This document shows positions 7,009-14,278 of a stretch of 14,278 nt of DNA, piece by piece. The stretch comes from Bacteroidaceae bacterium (GTDB taxonomy: Bacteria; Bacteroidota; Bacteroidia; Bacteroidales; Bacteroidaceae): contig JAFTTD010000150.1 of assembly GCA_017466965.1 (NCBI GenBank), positions 1 through 14,278 of the forward strand. Direction: 5' to 3'. Under the pieces are notes generated by a model. That model saw only the letters and a program-made list of their open reading frames with translations. It did no database searches and had not been told where the DNA came from. The stretch's first letter is position 1. Every line of letters begins with the position of its first letter. Both the position numbers and the translations under genes were made by a program.

Positions 7009-9150
7009 ATGAAAAAAATAAGATTTGCCATGGCTGCATCATTCATGGCTTTTTCAATGTTTGCAATGGCACAAGGAACAAAACTTTTTACTCTCGATGA
7101 TTTGATTCCAGGGGGCAGTACTTACAGAAATTTGTCGCCTAAGACTATCTACACTAAATGGTGGGGCGATGAATGTGTTGAGCTGGACATAGACAAATGC
7201 AGCATCATCAACAAGAAAAATGGCGAAAAGTCACCTCTATTCAGTTTGGACTATATAAACGGAATAATGGGTTCTCGTGTTCTTCAGCATTTGTATAATG
7301 TGTCTTTTCCTTATAAAGGTAAAACTTTGTTGATGTTCAAATCAAAAGGTGAGCAAATCATTCTTGACTGGAAGACAAAGGAAGTGTGGCGTCAGCCTGT
7401 GCAGCCTGGTGCACAGAACCAGGATTGGAACGAGATGAGCCGGAATCTTGCCTATACCAAGGATTATAATCTGTTTGTCACTAATGCTGACGGAAAGACT
7501 TTCCAGATAAGCAATGACGGCAGCATAGACATTGTGTATGGCGAAGCTGTCCATCGTAATGAATTCGGAATAATGAAGGGCACTTACTGGAGTCCTGACG
7601 GAAAAAAGCTCGCTTTCTATCGCATGGACCAGTCAATGGTAGCCACTTATCCTCAAGTTGATATTTCCACTCGTTGTGCATCTCTTGTTCCCGACAAATA
7701 TCCTATGGCAGGAGAGAATAGCCATAAAGTGACAGTAGGAATATATGATGTTGATTCGGATAAGACTATCTATCTTCAGGCTGGCGACCCTACTGACAGA
7801 TATTTTACAAACATATCATGGAGCCCTGATTCAAAGACTGTATATATGATTGAGCTTAATCGTGACCAGAATCATGCCATGCTGGTTTCATACGATGCCC
7901 AGACAGGAAATAAGAATGGAGTGCTGTTTGAAGAAAAGAACCAGAAATATGTTGAACCTTCAAATCCTATAGTCTTCTTGCCTTGGGACGATCAGAAGTT
8001 CATTTATCAGAGCAGAAACGAAGGTTATAACCATTTGTATCTTTACTCTGTTGACGGCACTCTTTTGAAAAAGCTCACAGACGGTGATTTTGAGGTTATA
8101 AGCATGCTTGGATTCAATACAAAGAAGAAAACCATTGTTTATACAAGCAACGAGTCAGACCTTATAGGCCAGGCTGTATGGAGTGTGGATATGAAAGGAA
8201 AAAGAACAGCTGTAGGCTCACAGAAGGGATGGCATAGACCTGCTTTGTCAGAATCAGGCGAATACGTTGTTGATATGTATTCTTCTCCAGAAATCACTAA
8301 TGATGCTGAGATAGTGAACACTGTGAATGGGAAGAGTGTGAATATTTTTTCTGCTCCAAATCCATGGGCTGAATACAAAGTGCCTGAAATGAAAGTTGGC
8401 ACTATAAAGGCTGCAGATGGAAAGACAGATCTTTACTACAGAATTTTGTTTCCTACGGATTTTGACCCTGCGAAGAAGTATCCTGCCATAGTATATGTTT
8501 ACGGTGGTCCTCATGCACATAATGTTGACGCTTCAAGAAATTGGGGCGTACGCGGATGGGATGTATGGATGGCTCAGAAAGGATATGTTATGTTCTGTCT
8601 TGATAACCGTGGCAGCGAACATCGCGGACTTGAATTTGAGCAAGCTACATTCCGTAATCTTGGAGTGGAAGAAATGAAAGACCAGATGAAAGGTGTAGAA
8701 TATCTTAAGAGTCTGCCATACGTTGACGGAAACCGGCTTGGAGTGCACGGATGGAGTTTTGGTGGATTCATGACCGCAAGTCTAATGACAACATATCCAG
8801 ATGTGTTCAAAGTTGGTGTTGCCGGTGGTCCTGTCATAGACTGGAAGTATTACGAAGTAATGTATGGCGAAAGATATATGGATACTCCGCAGTCTAATCC
8901 AGAAGGATATAAGAATGCGTCATTGCTTGGCAAGGCTGGCAATCTGAAAGGCAGACTGATGATTATTCATGGAGGTAATGACCCTGTGTGTGTTCCTCAG
9001 CACAGTCTGTCGTTCCTGGAGGCTTGCATCAGTGCAGGCACACATCCTGACTTTTTCATTTATCCAGGACATGAGCATAATATGGTTGGTGTTGACAGAG
9101 TTCATCTGCACGAACATATAAGCAGATATTTTGATGACTTTTTGAAGTAA
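7009..9150 (+). CDS. Exported dipeptidyl peptidase IV-type serine peptidase (S9)
   Basis: Removes N-terminal di- or tripeptides, usually after proline, as part of periplasmic peptide use. The 713-residue protein starts at ATG 7009 with a signal peptide (KKIRFAMAASFMAF...AMAQG, residues 2-23). A beta-propeller domain fills roughly 40-460, with SPDGKKLAFYRMDQS and SWSPDSK blade motifs. The C-terminal alpha/beta hydrolase has the triad Ser583 in GWSFGG, Asp658 in GGNDPV and His688 in GHEHNM, close in spacing and length to Porphyromonas gingivalis DPP IV (about 723 residues). The N-terminus-binding region reads YGEAVHRNEFG, with one Glu where classical DPP IV has two adjacent ones, so a prolyl tripeptidyl peptidase cannot be excluded. 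An earlier TTG at 6976 extends the frame but lies inside the promoter box. It is divergent from the ATPase unit and 81 bases ahead of purD. Confidence 0.92.
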   Translation: MKKIRFAMAASFMAFSMFAMAQGTKLFTLDDLIPGGSTYRNLSPKTIYTKWWGDECVELDIDKCSIINKKNGEKSPLFSLDYINGIMGSRVLQHLYNVSFPYKGKTLLMFKSKGEQIILDWKTKEVWRQPVQPGAQNQDWNEMSRNLAYTKDYNLFVTNADGKTFQISNDGSIDIVYGEAVHRNEFGIMKGTYWSPDGKKLAFYRMDQSMVATYPQVDISTRCASLVPDKYPMAGENSHKVTVGIYDVDSDKTIYLQAGDPTDRYFTNISWSPDSKTVYMIELNRDQNHAMLVSYDAQTGNKNGVLFEEKNQKYVEPSNPIVFLPWDDQKFIYQSRNEGYNHLYLYSVDGTLLKKLTDGDFEVISMLGFNTKKKTIVYTSNESDLIGQAVWSVDMKGKRTAVGSQKGWHRPALSESGEYVVDMYSSPEITNDAEIVNTVNGKSVNIFSAPNPWAEYKVPEMKVGTIKAADGKTDLYYRILFPTDFDPAKKYPAIVYVYGGPHAHNVDASRNWGVRGWDVWMAQKGYVMFCLDNRGSEHRGLEFEQATFRNLGVEEMKDQMKGVEYLKSLPYVDGNRLGVHGWSFGGFMTASLMTTYPDVFKVGVAGGPVIDWKYYEVMYGERYMDTPQSNPEGYKNASLLGKAGNLKGRLMIIHGGNDPVCVPQHSLSFLEACISAGTHPDFFIYPGHEHNMVGVDRVHLHEHISRYFDDFLK

Positions 9151-9176
9151 AGAACAAAAACATTGAAATGATAGCG

Positions 9177-9199
9177 GGCTTTCATATTTATAAGCCTTT
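9177..9199 (+). terminator. Weak hairpin after the S9 peptidase gene
   Basis: GGCTT (9177-9181) pairs with AAGCC (9192-9196) around a 10-base loop and is followed by TTT. The stem is short and the T run short, so partial read-through into purD is likely. Confidence 0.3.
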
Positions 9200-9231
9200 A
9201 GAAAAAGAAAATAATTTAATAATATAATAAT

Positions 9232-10527
9232 ATGAAATTACTATTGTTAGGAAGTGGCGGTCGTGAGCATGCTTTGGCATGGAAAATAGCTCAGAGCCCA
9301 TAGATAGAGAAACTTTTTATTGCTCCTGGAAATGCGGGAACATCAAATGTAGGCGAGAATGTTAACATCAAGGCTGATGATTTTGATGCTATCAAGACAT
9401 TCTGCATTGATAACAGCATTGATATGGTTGTTGTAGGACCTGAAGATCCGCTGGTAAAAGGCGTCTATGATTTCTTCAAGCAGGATGAAGCACTGAAGAA
9501 CATTCCTGTTATCGGACCTTCAAAGCAGGGTGCTGTTCTTGAAGGAAGCAAGGATTTCGCTAAGAGTTTCATGGAGCGTCATGGCATACCTACTGCTGCA
9601 TACAAGAGCTTTAATGGCACTAACATGGAAGAGGGACTGAAGTTCCTTGAAACATTGAAGGCTCCATACGTGCTTAAGGCTGATGGTCTGTGTGCAGGCA
9701 AGGGCGTACTTATAGTTCCTACATTGGAAGAGGCCAAGAAAGAATTCAAGGATATGCTCGGAGGAATGTTTGGCAATGCCAGTGCAACTGTTGTCATTGA
9801 AGAATTTCTGAGTGGTATAGAATGTTCTGTATTTGTTCTTACAGACGGTAAGAACTACAAGATATTGCCAGAAGCTAAAGACTACAAGAGAATAGGGGAG
9901 GGTGATACAGGACTTAATACAGGCGGTATGGGTAGCGTTACTCCTGTTCCGTTTGCAGATGCTGAATGGATGAAGAAGGTGGAAGACCGCATCATTCGTC
10001 CAACAGTAGAAGGACTTGCAGCCGAAGGTATTGAATACAAGGGATTCATATTCTTTGGTCTTATAAATGTCAATGCAGACTATTCTTGCGCAAAGGCCGG
10101 CGACCCAATGGTTATTGAATACAATGTGCGTATGGGTGATCCGGAAACAGAGAGTGTGATGCTTCGCATTAAGAGCGACCTTGTAGATTTGTTGGAAGGA
10201 GTGGCTGAAGGCAATCTTAACGAACGGACTATTGAATTTGATGAGCGTGCGGCTGTATGTGTCATGCTCGTTTCAGGCGGATACCCAGAAGCATACGAAA
10301 AAGGATTTGAAATATCGGGTATTGAGAATGTTGACGGAAGCATTGTGTTCCATGCAGGAACAGCTATGAAGGACGGAAAGGTAGTCACTAACGGAGGACG
10401 TGTTATAGCTGTAAGCTCATACGGAAAGGACAAGGCAGAAGCTCTTGCCAAATCGTTTGGAGAAGCTCAAAAGATTAATTTTAACAAGAAATACTTCCGC
10501 AGCGACATCGGAGCAGATTTGAAGTAA
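9232..10527 (+). pseudogene. purD: Phosphoribosylamine-glycine ligase with in-frame TAG
   Basis: PurD joins glycine to phosphoribosylamine with ATP, the second step of purine synthesis. Reading through one stop, the frame has 431 codons, slightly above the usual length. The N domain starts MKLLLLGSGGREHALAWK, then TAG at 9301-9303 (codon 24) interrupts [17 protein letters not shown]; family members usually have Leu, Lys or a similar residue there. After the stop everything is conserved: VVGPEDPL (66-73), the ATP-grasp segment with [12 protein letters not shown] and [13 protein letters not shown], and [12 protein letters not shown] from residue 296. The first ATG after the stop (9424) would give 367 residues lacking most of the N domain, which is unlikely to work. 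Residues about 282-289 (ADYSCAKA) form a short insertion before GDPMVIEYN that the family normally lacks. Either a nonsense mutation or a sequence error is possible; loss of PurD would mean purine auxotrophy. Confidence 0.88.
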
Positions 10528-10532
10528 AAATA

Positions 10533-10673
10533 AAGGAGTTCAGAATTAAGTTTTTGAGTTCTTAAGTTTTTGAGTTCTTAAGTTACTTTCAGGAGTTCGA
10601 ACTCCTGAACTTCCTATAATAAGGTAATAAGGTGCCGTCTGAACTCCTAAACTCCTGAACTTCTGAACTCCTT
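10533..10673. repeat. Structured intergenic repeat element, copy 1
   Basis: The stretch is bounded by perfect 13-base inverted repeats, AAGGAGTTCAGAA (10533-10545) and TTCTGAACTCCTT (10661-10673). Inside are two exact tandem copies of the 16-mer TTAAGTTTTTGAGTTC (10546-10561, 10562-10577) plus a partial third, then the perfect 16-base palindrome AGGAGTTCGAACTCCT (10591-10606), then several GAACTCCT words. It fills the purD-mscS gap and is related to the element at 12437-12588. No coding potential is evident. Confidence 0.75.
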
Positions 10674-10697
10674 ATTCATAATTATATCCCCCTACAG

Positions 10698-11873
10698 ATG
10701 GAATGGCTTAATGAATATATTTTGAGTGTTTTGGAGACACTCGGATGGAGCGGTGATAATAAAGGCTGGATAGGATATGTCATAGCTATTATTATTGTTG
10801 TTGCCATATCGTGGTTGTCTGGTTTATTATGCAGCAAGGTTATAGTTCCGGTTGTCAGAAAACTTACAAATCACACTAATGCAAAGTGGGATGACATTGT
10901 GTTCAGCAATAAGCAGTTGAGAAATCTCTGCAGCATAGTGCCTGCTGTCGTCGCATATTTGCTTGTTCCGTTCGCTCTTGACGGAAAGCCTTTCCTTTTG
11001 TCTATTGTAAGTAAATTAGCTGAAATTTACATTATTGCCACATCTTTAAGGATTGCTACAGGATTCATCAGTGCCCTTTATGAACTGAGCGAAAGAAGGA
11101 ATGTGGAGCGCAAAAGCCCTTTGAAGGGTGTGTTCCAGATGTTGCAGGTGATAATTATTTTTCTTGGAGTAATACTTATTTTCAGTGTTGTCATAGGCAA
11201 GTCGCCTTTTGATCTCTTTGTGGGATTGGGAGCAGCAGCAACAGTGCTGATGCTCGTGTTCAAGGATTCAATTATGGTCTTGGTGTCAGGAATACAGCTG
11301 TCGGCAAATGATATGTTGCGTCCTGGCGACTGGATTTCAATGCCTAAGCATGGAGTGGACGGAATGGTGTTTGAAGTGAATCTGACAACTGTTAAGGTAA
11401 GGAATTGGGACAAGACCATTTCTACCGTTCCGCCTTATACTCTCGTGAGCGAAGCTTTTGTCAACTGGCGAGGAATGTTTGAGAGTGGCGGACGTCGTGT
11501 AAAGCGTCATCTCAACATAGATATGAGCAGCGTGAAGTTTCTTACCGACAAGGAACTGAAGGCATATAAGGCAGACAATCTTGTCAGCGATGCAGATAAT
11601 CCTGAAGAGTTAACGAATTTCACTATGTTTCGCCGTTATATGCTAAGATACCTTCAGAACAATCCGAGGGTTAATTCAGAAATGACATTGCTTGTAAGAC
11701 ATCTGCAACCTTCTGAGCATGGTATTCCTATTGAGTTCTACTTCTTTTCGGCAGATACAGCATGGGCAGCTTACGAAACATTGCAGGCAGATGTTTTTGA
11801 TTTTGCCATTGCCAAGGCACATGAATTCGGACTTAAAATATTCCAAAACATATCCGGATGTTTGAATTCATAA
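10698..11873 (+). CDS. MscS-family mechanosensitive channel (YbdG-like)
   Basis: Inner-membrane channel of the small-conductance MscS superfamily, which releases solutes on osmotic down-shock. The 391 residues show hydrophobic segments at about 25-45, 78-94, 104-126 and 147-167, and the pore helix at about 171-199 with the small-residue pattern GLGAAATVLML. The MscS beta-domain follows, with QLSANDMLRPGDWISMPK from residue 200 and TVKVRNWDKTI...NWRGM. This motif set resembles Escherichia coli YbdG rather than MscS itself. The ATG at 10698 is preceded by an AT-rich leader without a Shine-Dalgarno sequence. The next gene starts 16 bases after its stop, so the two are probably cotranscribed. Confidence 0.9.
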   Translation: MEWLNEYILSVLETLGWSGDNKGWIGYVIAIIIVVAISWLSGLLCSKVIVPVVRKLTNHTNAKWDDIVFSNKQLRNLCSIVPAVVAYLLVPFALDGKPFLLSIVSKLAEIYIIATSLRIATGFISALYELSERRNVERKSPLKGVFQMLQVIIIFLGVILIFSVVIGKSPFDLFVGLGAAATVLMLVFKDSIMVLVSGIQLSANDMLRPGDWISMPKHGVDGMVFEVNLTTVKVRNWDKTISTVPPYTLVSEAFVNWRGMFESGGRRVKRHLNIDMSSVKFLTDKELKAYKADNLVSDADNPEELTNFTMFRRYMLRYLQNNPRVNSEMTLLVRHLQPSEHGIPIEFYFFSADTAWAAYETLQADVFDFAIAKAHEFGLKIFQNISGCLNS

Positions 11874-11889
11874 AAAAATCTTTCATAAA

Positions 11890-12420
11890 ATGAGAAAACT
11901 AAAGATAACCGAACTCAACCGCATGACGGCTGAGGAGTTCAAGCAGAGTGACAAAATACCGCTTATTGTAGTGCTTGATGAAGTGAGAAGCATGTATAAT
12001 GTAGGTTCGGTATTCCGTACTGCCGATGCGTTCAGAGTTGCCGGAATATACCTCTGCGGAATAACAGCAGTGCCTCCACATCCGGAAATCCACAAAACAG
12101 CTCTCGGAGCCGAAGATACAGTGGAATGGAAGCATTTTAAGACAACTCCTGAAGCCGTAGAGTCACTTCATGCCGACGGATACACAGTTTTGTCAATAGA
12201 GCAGGTTGAAGGAAGCACGATGCTGCAGGACATGACATTAGACAAAAACAAGAAATATGCCATCATAATGGGAAATGAAGTGAAGGGAGTGCAGCAGAGT
12301 GTGGTAAACATGAGCGACGGGTGTATAGAAATACCGCAGTTCGGAACAAAACATTCACTCAATGTCTCAACCACTGCAGGCATTATAATTTGGGAATTCG
12401 CCAAAAGATTTGTTTTTTAG
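11890..12420 (+). CDS. SpoU/TrmH-family RNA 2'-O-methyltransferase
   Basis: Member of the SPOUT class that methylates ribose 2'-OH in tRNA or rRNA with S-adenosylmethionine; the RNA target cannot be told from sequence. All three SpoU motifs are present in 176 residues: motif 1 with NVGSVFRTAD (37-46, catalytic Arg43), motif 2 IIMGNEVKGV (125-134, Glu130), and motif 3 IPQFGTKHSLNVSTTAG (148-164, Ser156 and Asn158), which forms the cofactor-binding knot. There is no N-terminal L30e-like RNA-binding domain, so this is the short TrmL/TrmH-like form. The stop is TAG, evidence that TAG works as a stop in this genome. It follows the channel gene by 16 bases, probably in one operon. Confidence 0.9.
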   Translation: MRKLKITELNRMTAEEFKQSDKIPLIVVLDEVRSMYNVGSVFRTADAFRVAGIYLCGITAVPPHPEIHKTALGAEDTVEWKHFKTTPEAVESLHADGYTVLSIEQVEGSTMLQDMTLDKNKKYAIIMGNEVKGVQQSVVNMSDGCIEIPQFGTKHSLNVSTTAGIIIWEFAKRFVF

Positions 12421-12436
12421 GTTAAGAGGCGTATTT

Positions 12437-12588
12437 GAGTTTATAAGTTTTCGAGTTTATAAGTTTTTGAGTTACTTCAAGGAGTTCAGAAAGCACTACC
12501 GAATTTTCTTGTGAGCGTCATTCCGATTACTCCGATTATTCCGATTATTCTGAATCCTCCGATTACTCCGAATCCTCCCGAACTCCTT
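12437..12588. repeat. Structured intergenic repeat element, copy 2
   Basis: Two tandem near-copies of a 16-mer, GAGTTTATAAGTTTTC and GAGTTTATAAGTTTTT (12437-12452, 12453-12468), are followed by GAGTTACTTCAAGGAGTTC, matching the order seen in copy 1 at 10533-10673. The inverted arms AAGGAGTTC (12479-12487) and GAACTCCTT (12580-12588) enclose a period-9 array. It sits after the methyltransferase stop codon, in a 354-base gap before the OmpA-like gene. Confidence 0.72.
12522..12575 (+). repeat. Six-copy 9-bp tandem array
   Basis: Consecutive 9-mers read TCCGATTAC, TCCGATTAT, TCCGATTAT, TCTGAATCC, TCCGATTAC and TCCGAATCC. The period is exact for 54 bases, with changes mostly in the last four positions. 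There are no long spacers, so it is not a CRISPR array, and it lies outside any recognisable gene. Confidence 0.8.
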
Positions 12589-12636
12589 AACTTTTCCCCT
12601 TAATTCCCTCTCCTTTTTACCAAAAACCATCTTAAA

Positions 12637-12660
12637 GTGTTAAATATTCACAATTAACAC
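12637..12660. promoter_or_regulatory. Inverted repeat upstream of the OmpA-like gene
   Basis: GTGTTAA (12637-12643) and TTAACAC (12654-12660) form a 7-bp inverted repeat with a 10-base spacer, about 115 bases before the lipoprotein start. It could be an operator. I could not find a convincing TAnnTTTG box between it and the gene. Confidence 0.3.
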
Positions 12661-12774
12661 AATGAAAGTGTAGCGTACCTGATGTTTATGAATAATAATT
12701 TGTAAATTGCGCGATGATAAAGTGAATCTATATCAAATAAATTAGGGAGAATCTATTTTTAAAATCAGAAATTT

Positions 12775-13749
12775 ATGAAAATCAAATTCTATTTTTTGCC
12801 ACTCTTGGCAAGTCTTATCCTTATGACAGGATGTAGCAAAAAGCAGATTGAGGCTCTGCAAGCTGAAAACGGAAAACTTAAGACAAGCCTGAAAGAATCA
12901 CGTCAGAAATATGACGAACTCAAGAACAATCTGCAGCAGACTGAAGTGCAGCTCGCTGAATGTCGTGCAGATTCAAAGAACCTGCAGTCAAGACTCAGAG
13001 ACGCACAGAGATTGCATACTGATGCAAAGGCTTCATACGAGGACTTGAAGAAAACTCTTGACCAGAGCCTTGCACAGAACCAGCAGGGCAATATCAACAT
13101 TTCAAAGCTCGTTGATGAAATCAATGCGTCAAACAGATACATCAAGCAGCTTGTTGATGCCAAGTCAAAGTCTGACTCACTCAATGTAGTACTGACAAAC
13201 AACCTTACACGTTCACTCAGCCGTGAGGAACTCAAGGAAGTAGATATCAAAGTGCTCAAGGGAGTTGTGTATATTTCCCTCAACGACAATATGCTCTACA
13301 ATTCAGGAAGCTATGAAATCAACGACCGTGCAGGCGAAACTCTCAGCAAAATTGCTAAGATCATCACTGACTACGATGATTATGAAGTTCTCGTTGAAGG
13401 AAACACAGACAATGTGCCTATCTCACGTACTAACATCCGTAACAACTGGGACCTCTCAGCTCTTCGTGCATCATCAGTAGTTCAGGCTCTTCAGACTCAG
13501 TACGGAGTTGACCCTAAGCGTCTGACAGCTGCCGGTAGAGGTGAATACAACCCTATCACTGACAACGACACAGAACTGGGCAAACAGCGCAACCGCCGCA
13601 CTCAGATTATCATCACTCCTAAGCTCGACCAGTTCATGGAACTCATTGGCGAAGCGCAGAAGGACAGTGAAGATGGCGAAGCTGCTACAGAAGGCGCACC
13701 TGCTGAAACTGCACCAGCAGAAAGCGTTCCTGCAGCAACAGTTCAGTAA
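12775..13749 (+). CDS. OmpA-domain lipoprotein with coiled coil
   Basis: Envelope protein predicted to tie the outer membrane to peptidoglycan. A lipoprotein signal peptide ends in the lipobox LMTGC, with Cys20 as the acylated residue. Residues about 23-115 form a charged, Leu/Gln-rich coiled coil (QIEALQAENGKLK onward). The OmpA/Pal/MotB-type domain spans about 160-285, with GNTDNVPI (Asp212), NNWDLSALRA (Arg231), GRGEYNP and the closing QRNRRTQI. Asp212 and Arg231 correspond to the residues that hold diaminopimelate in OmpA domains, judged by motif position. The last 30 or so residues are low-complexity Ala/Glu/Pro. The ATG start leads straight into the signal peptide. It has a long 5' region and its own terminator, so it is likely a single-gene unit. 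Such proteins are often mislabelled as MotB, but no flagellar genes are here. Confidence 0.9.
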   Translation: MKIKFYFLPLLASLILMTGCSKKQIEALQAENGKLKTSLKESRQKYDELKNNLQQTEVQLAECRADSKNLQSRLRDAQRLHTDAKASYEDLKKTLDQSLAQNQQGNINISKLVDEINASNRYIKQLVDAKSKSDSLNVVLTNNLTRSLSREELKEVDIKVLKGVVYISLNDNMLYNSGSYEINDRAGETLSKIAKIITDYDDYEVLVEGNTDNVPISRTNIRNNWDLSALRASSVVQALQTQYGVDPKRLTAAGRGEYNPITDNDTELGKQRNRRTQIIITPKLDQFMELIGEAQKDSEDGEAATEGAPAETAPAESVPAATVQ

Positions 13750-13775
13750 TGGCAGAATAAAAGTATTTCAAATAT

Positions 13776-13808
13776 AAAGGAGGTTGTGTTCTCACAGCTT
13801 CCTTTTTT
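13776..13808 (+). terminator. Intrinsic terminator of the OmpA-like gene
   Basis: AAAGGAGGTTGTG and CACAGCTTCCTTT form a 13-bp stem (two G-U pairs) closed by a TTCT loop, and the T run continues to six. It begins 26 bases after the stop codon. This is a strong Rho-independent terminator. Confidence 0.88.
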
Positions 13809-13819
13809 AGTATTTTTAG

Positions 13820-13851
13820 TTTCGCAAACTCAACTTCCTCTACTTGCGAAA
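13820..13851. repeat. Small hairpin in convergent intergenic DNA
   Basis: TTTCGCAA (13820-13827) and TTGCGAAA (13844-13851) form a perfect 8-bp stem with a 16-base loop, between the OmpA-like gene's terminator and the end of the hydrolase remnant. It may back up termination on the plus strand; its role is not evident. Confidence 0.35.
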
Positions 13852-13903
13852 TTTGAATAATTATGTAATACTCCAATACCAGGAATCCAATAATTGTTTG
13901 TCA

Positions 13904-14201
13904 TCACTTGGCAATCATTTTCCTTAGCCACGAATAAGCTTCCTGTACGTCGTAATTGCCGCTGTGAGGCTTAAGCCATGCAAAGCCAGTGTCCGAATCC
14001 TCAATCTTTTTATTAGTTCTAACAGCATAGAAAAGCACTGTTTCAACAGCAAACGAAGTGTCTCTGTCGTCCATGCCATGGCGAACATACCAATAAGGAG
14101 CAATATCGGCTTTGTCTTCTATGAGATAATCAATAGCAGAAGCCATCTGTCACGACTAAAGCAGAAAAATACATGACAGCCATAAATAATATTCTTTTCA
14201 T
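13904..14201 (-). pseudogene. Remnant of a tannase/feruloyl-esterase-like secreted hydrolase
   Basis: Two ends of one gene appear to be joined with the middle gone. On the minus strand, ATG at 14201-14199 begins MKRILFMAVMYFSALVV, a signal-peptide-like start, but this frame stops after 23 residues. In another frame, from ATG 14146 to TGA 13904, 80 residues match the C-terminal end of subtype-B tannase-like alpha/beta hydrolases: APYWYVRHGMDDRDTSFA with the likely catalytic Asp (26-29), and LKPHSGNYDVQEAYSWL with the likely catalytic His61. The nucleophile serine and several hundred residues of the normal protein are missing, and the frames do not match across the junction near 14147-14155. 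The C-terminal piece ends naturally. I read this as an internal deletion; a small protein made from ATG 14146 would lack the catalytic serine. Confidence 0.65.
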
Positions 14202-14278
14202 GTTCTAATATGATAAATTAAAGCTTAACAAACCTTTATAAGAAATCATATAACATTAGCACCAAACGTTTATAAGCA

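Noticed and set aside
3897..9303. Reassignment of TAA or TAG to glutamine explaining the in-frame stops
   Set aside because: TAA ends argued-complete genes here (purD, OmpA-like, flavoprotein end) and TAG ends the intact methyltransferase gene at 12418-12420. The two internal stops are also different codons.
12522..12575. CRISPR array
   Set aside because: Units are 9 bases and contiguous, with no spacers and no cas genes.

Overview
The window looks like chromosomal DNA from a Bacteroidales bacterium, most likely a Prevotella-type organism. The support is a Bacteroidetes-type N-succinylornithine carbamoyltransferase, a DPP IV-type S9 peptidase, -7 promoter boxes of the TAnnTTTG class (TAACTTTG, TATATTTG, TATCTTTG), almost no Shine-Dalgarno sequences, and low-GC, A-rich intergenic DNA. 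This is inferred from gene content and signals, not from a search.

Layout. 1-2115: a DEAD-box RNA helicase with a TTG start, whose C-terminal tail is shifted out of frame near 1670. 2116-3078: argF', the carbamoyltransferase of the succinylated arginine pathway, closed by a hairpin. 3282-4532: a HI0933-family flavoprotein cut by an in-frame TAA. 4533-5183: a gene-free, AT-rich stretch with nested inverted repeats. 5184-5585 (minus): a two-iron superoxide reductase with a clear promoter and a palindrome near its transcription start. 5743-6806 (minus): a self-contained, AT-rich transcription unit (promoter, GHKL ATPase, overlapping STAS-like DUF4325 protein, terminator). 7009-9150: a secreted DPP IV-type peptidase. 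9232-10527: purD with an in-frame TAG at codon 24. 10533-10673: a structured repeat. 10698-12420: a YbdG-like MscS channel and a SpoU/TrmH-type RNA methyltransferase, probably cotranscribed. 12437-12588: a second, related repeat. 12775-13749: an OmpA-domain lipoprotein with a strong terminator. 13904-14201 (minus): remnant of a tannase/feruloyl-esterase-like hydrolase whose middle is missing.

Most genes are housekeeping genes that do not form one pathway. Two points stand out. First, the ATPase/DUF4325 pair resembles a minimal anti-sigma/anti-anti-sigma partner-switching module with no sigma factor beside it, and its composition suggests acquisition. Second, three otherwise well-preserved genes (helicase, flavoprotein, purD) each carry one small lesion, and a fourth gene is a deletion remnant. 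This means either gene decay or base-level sequence errors, and raw reads would decide. The natural Ser at the specificity position of ArgF' and the two 16-bp/9-bp repeat elements also deserve a look.
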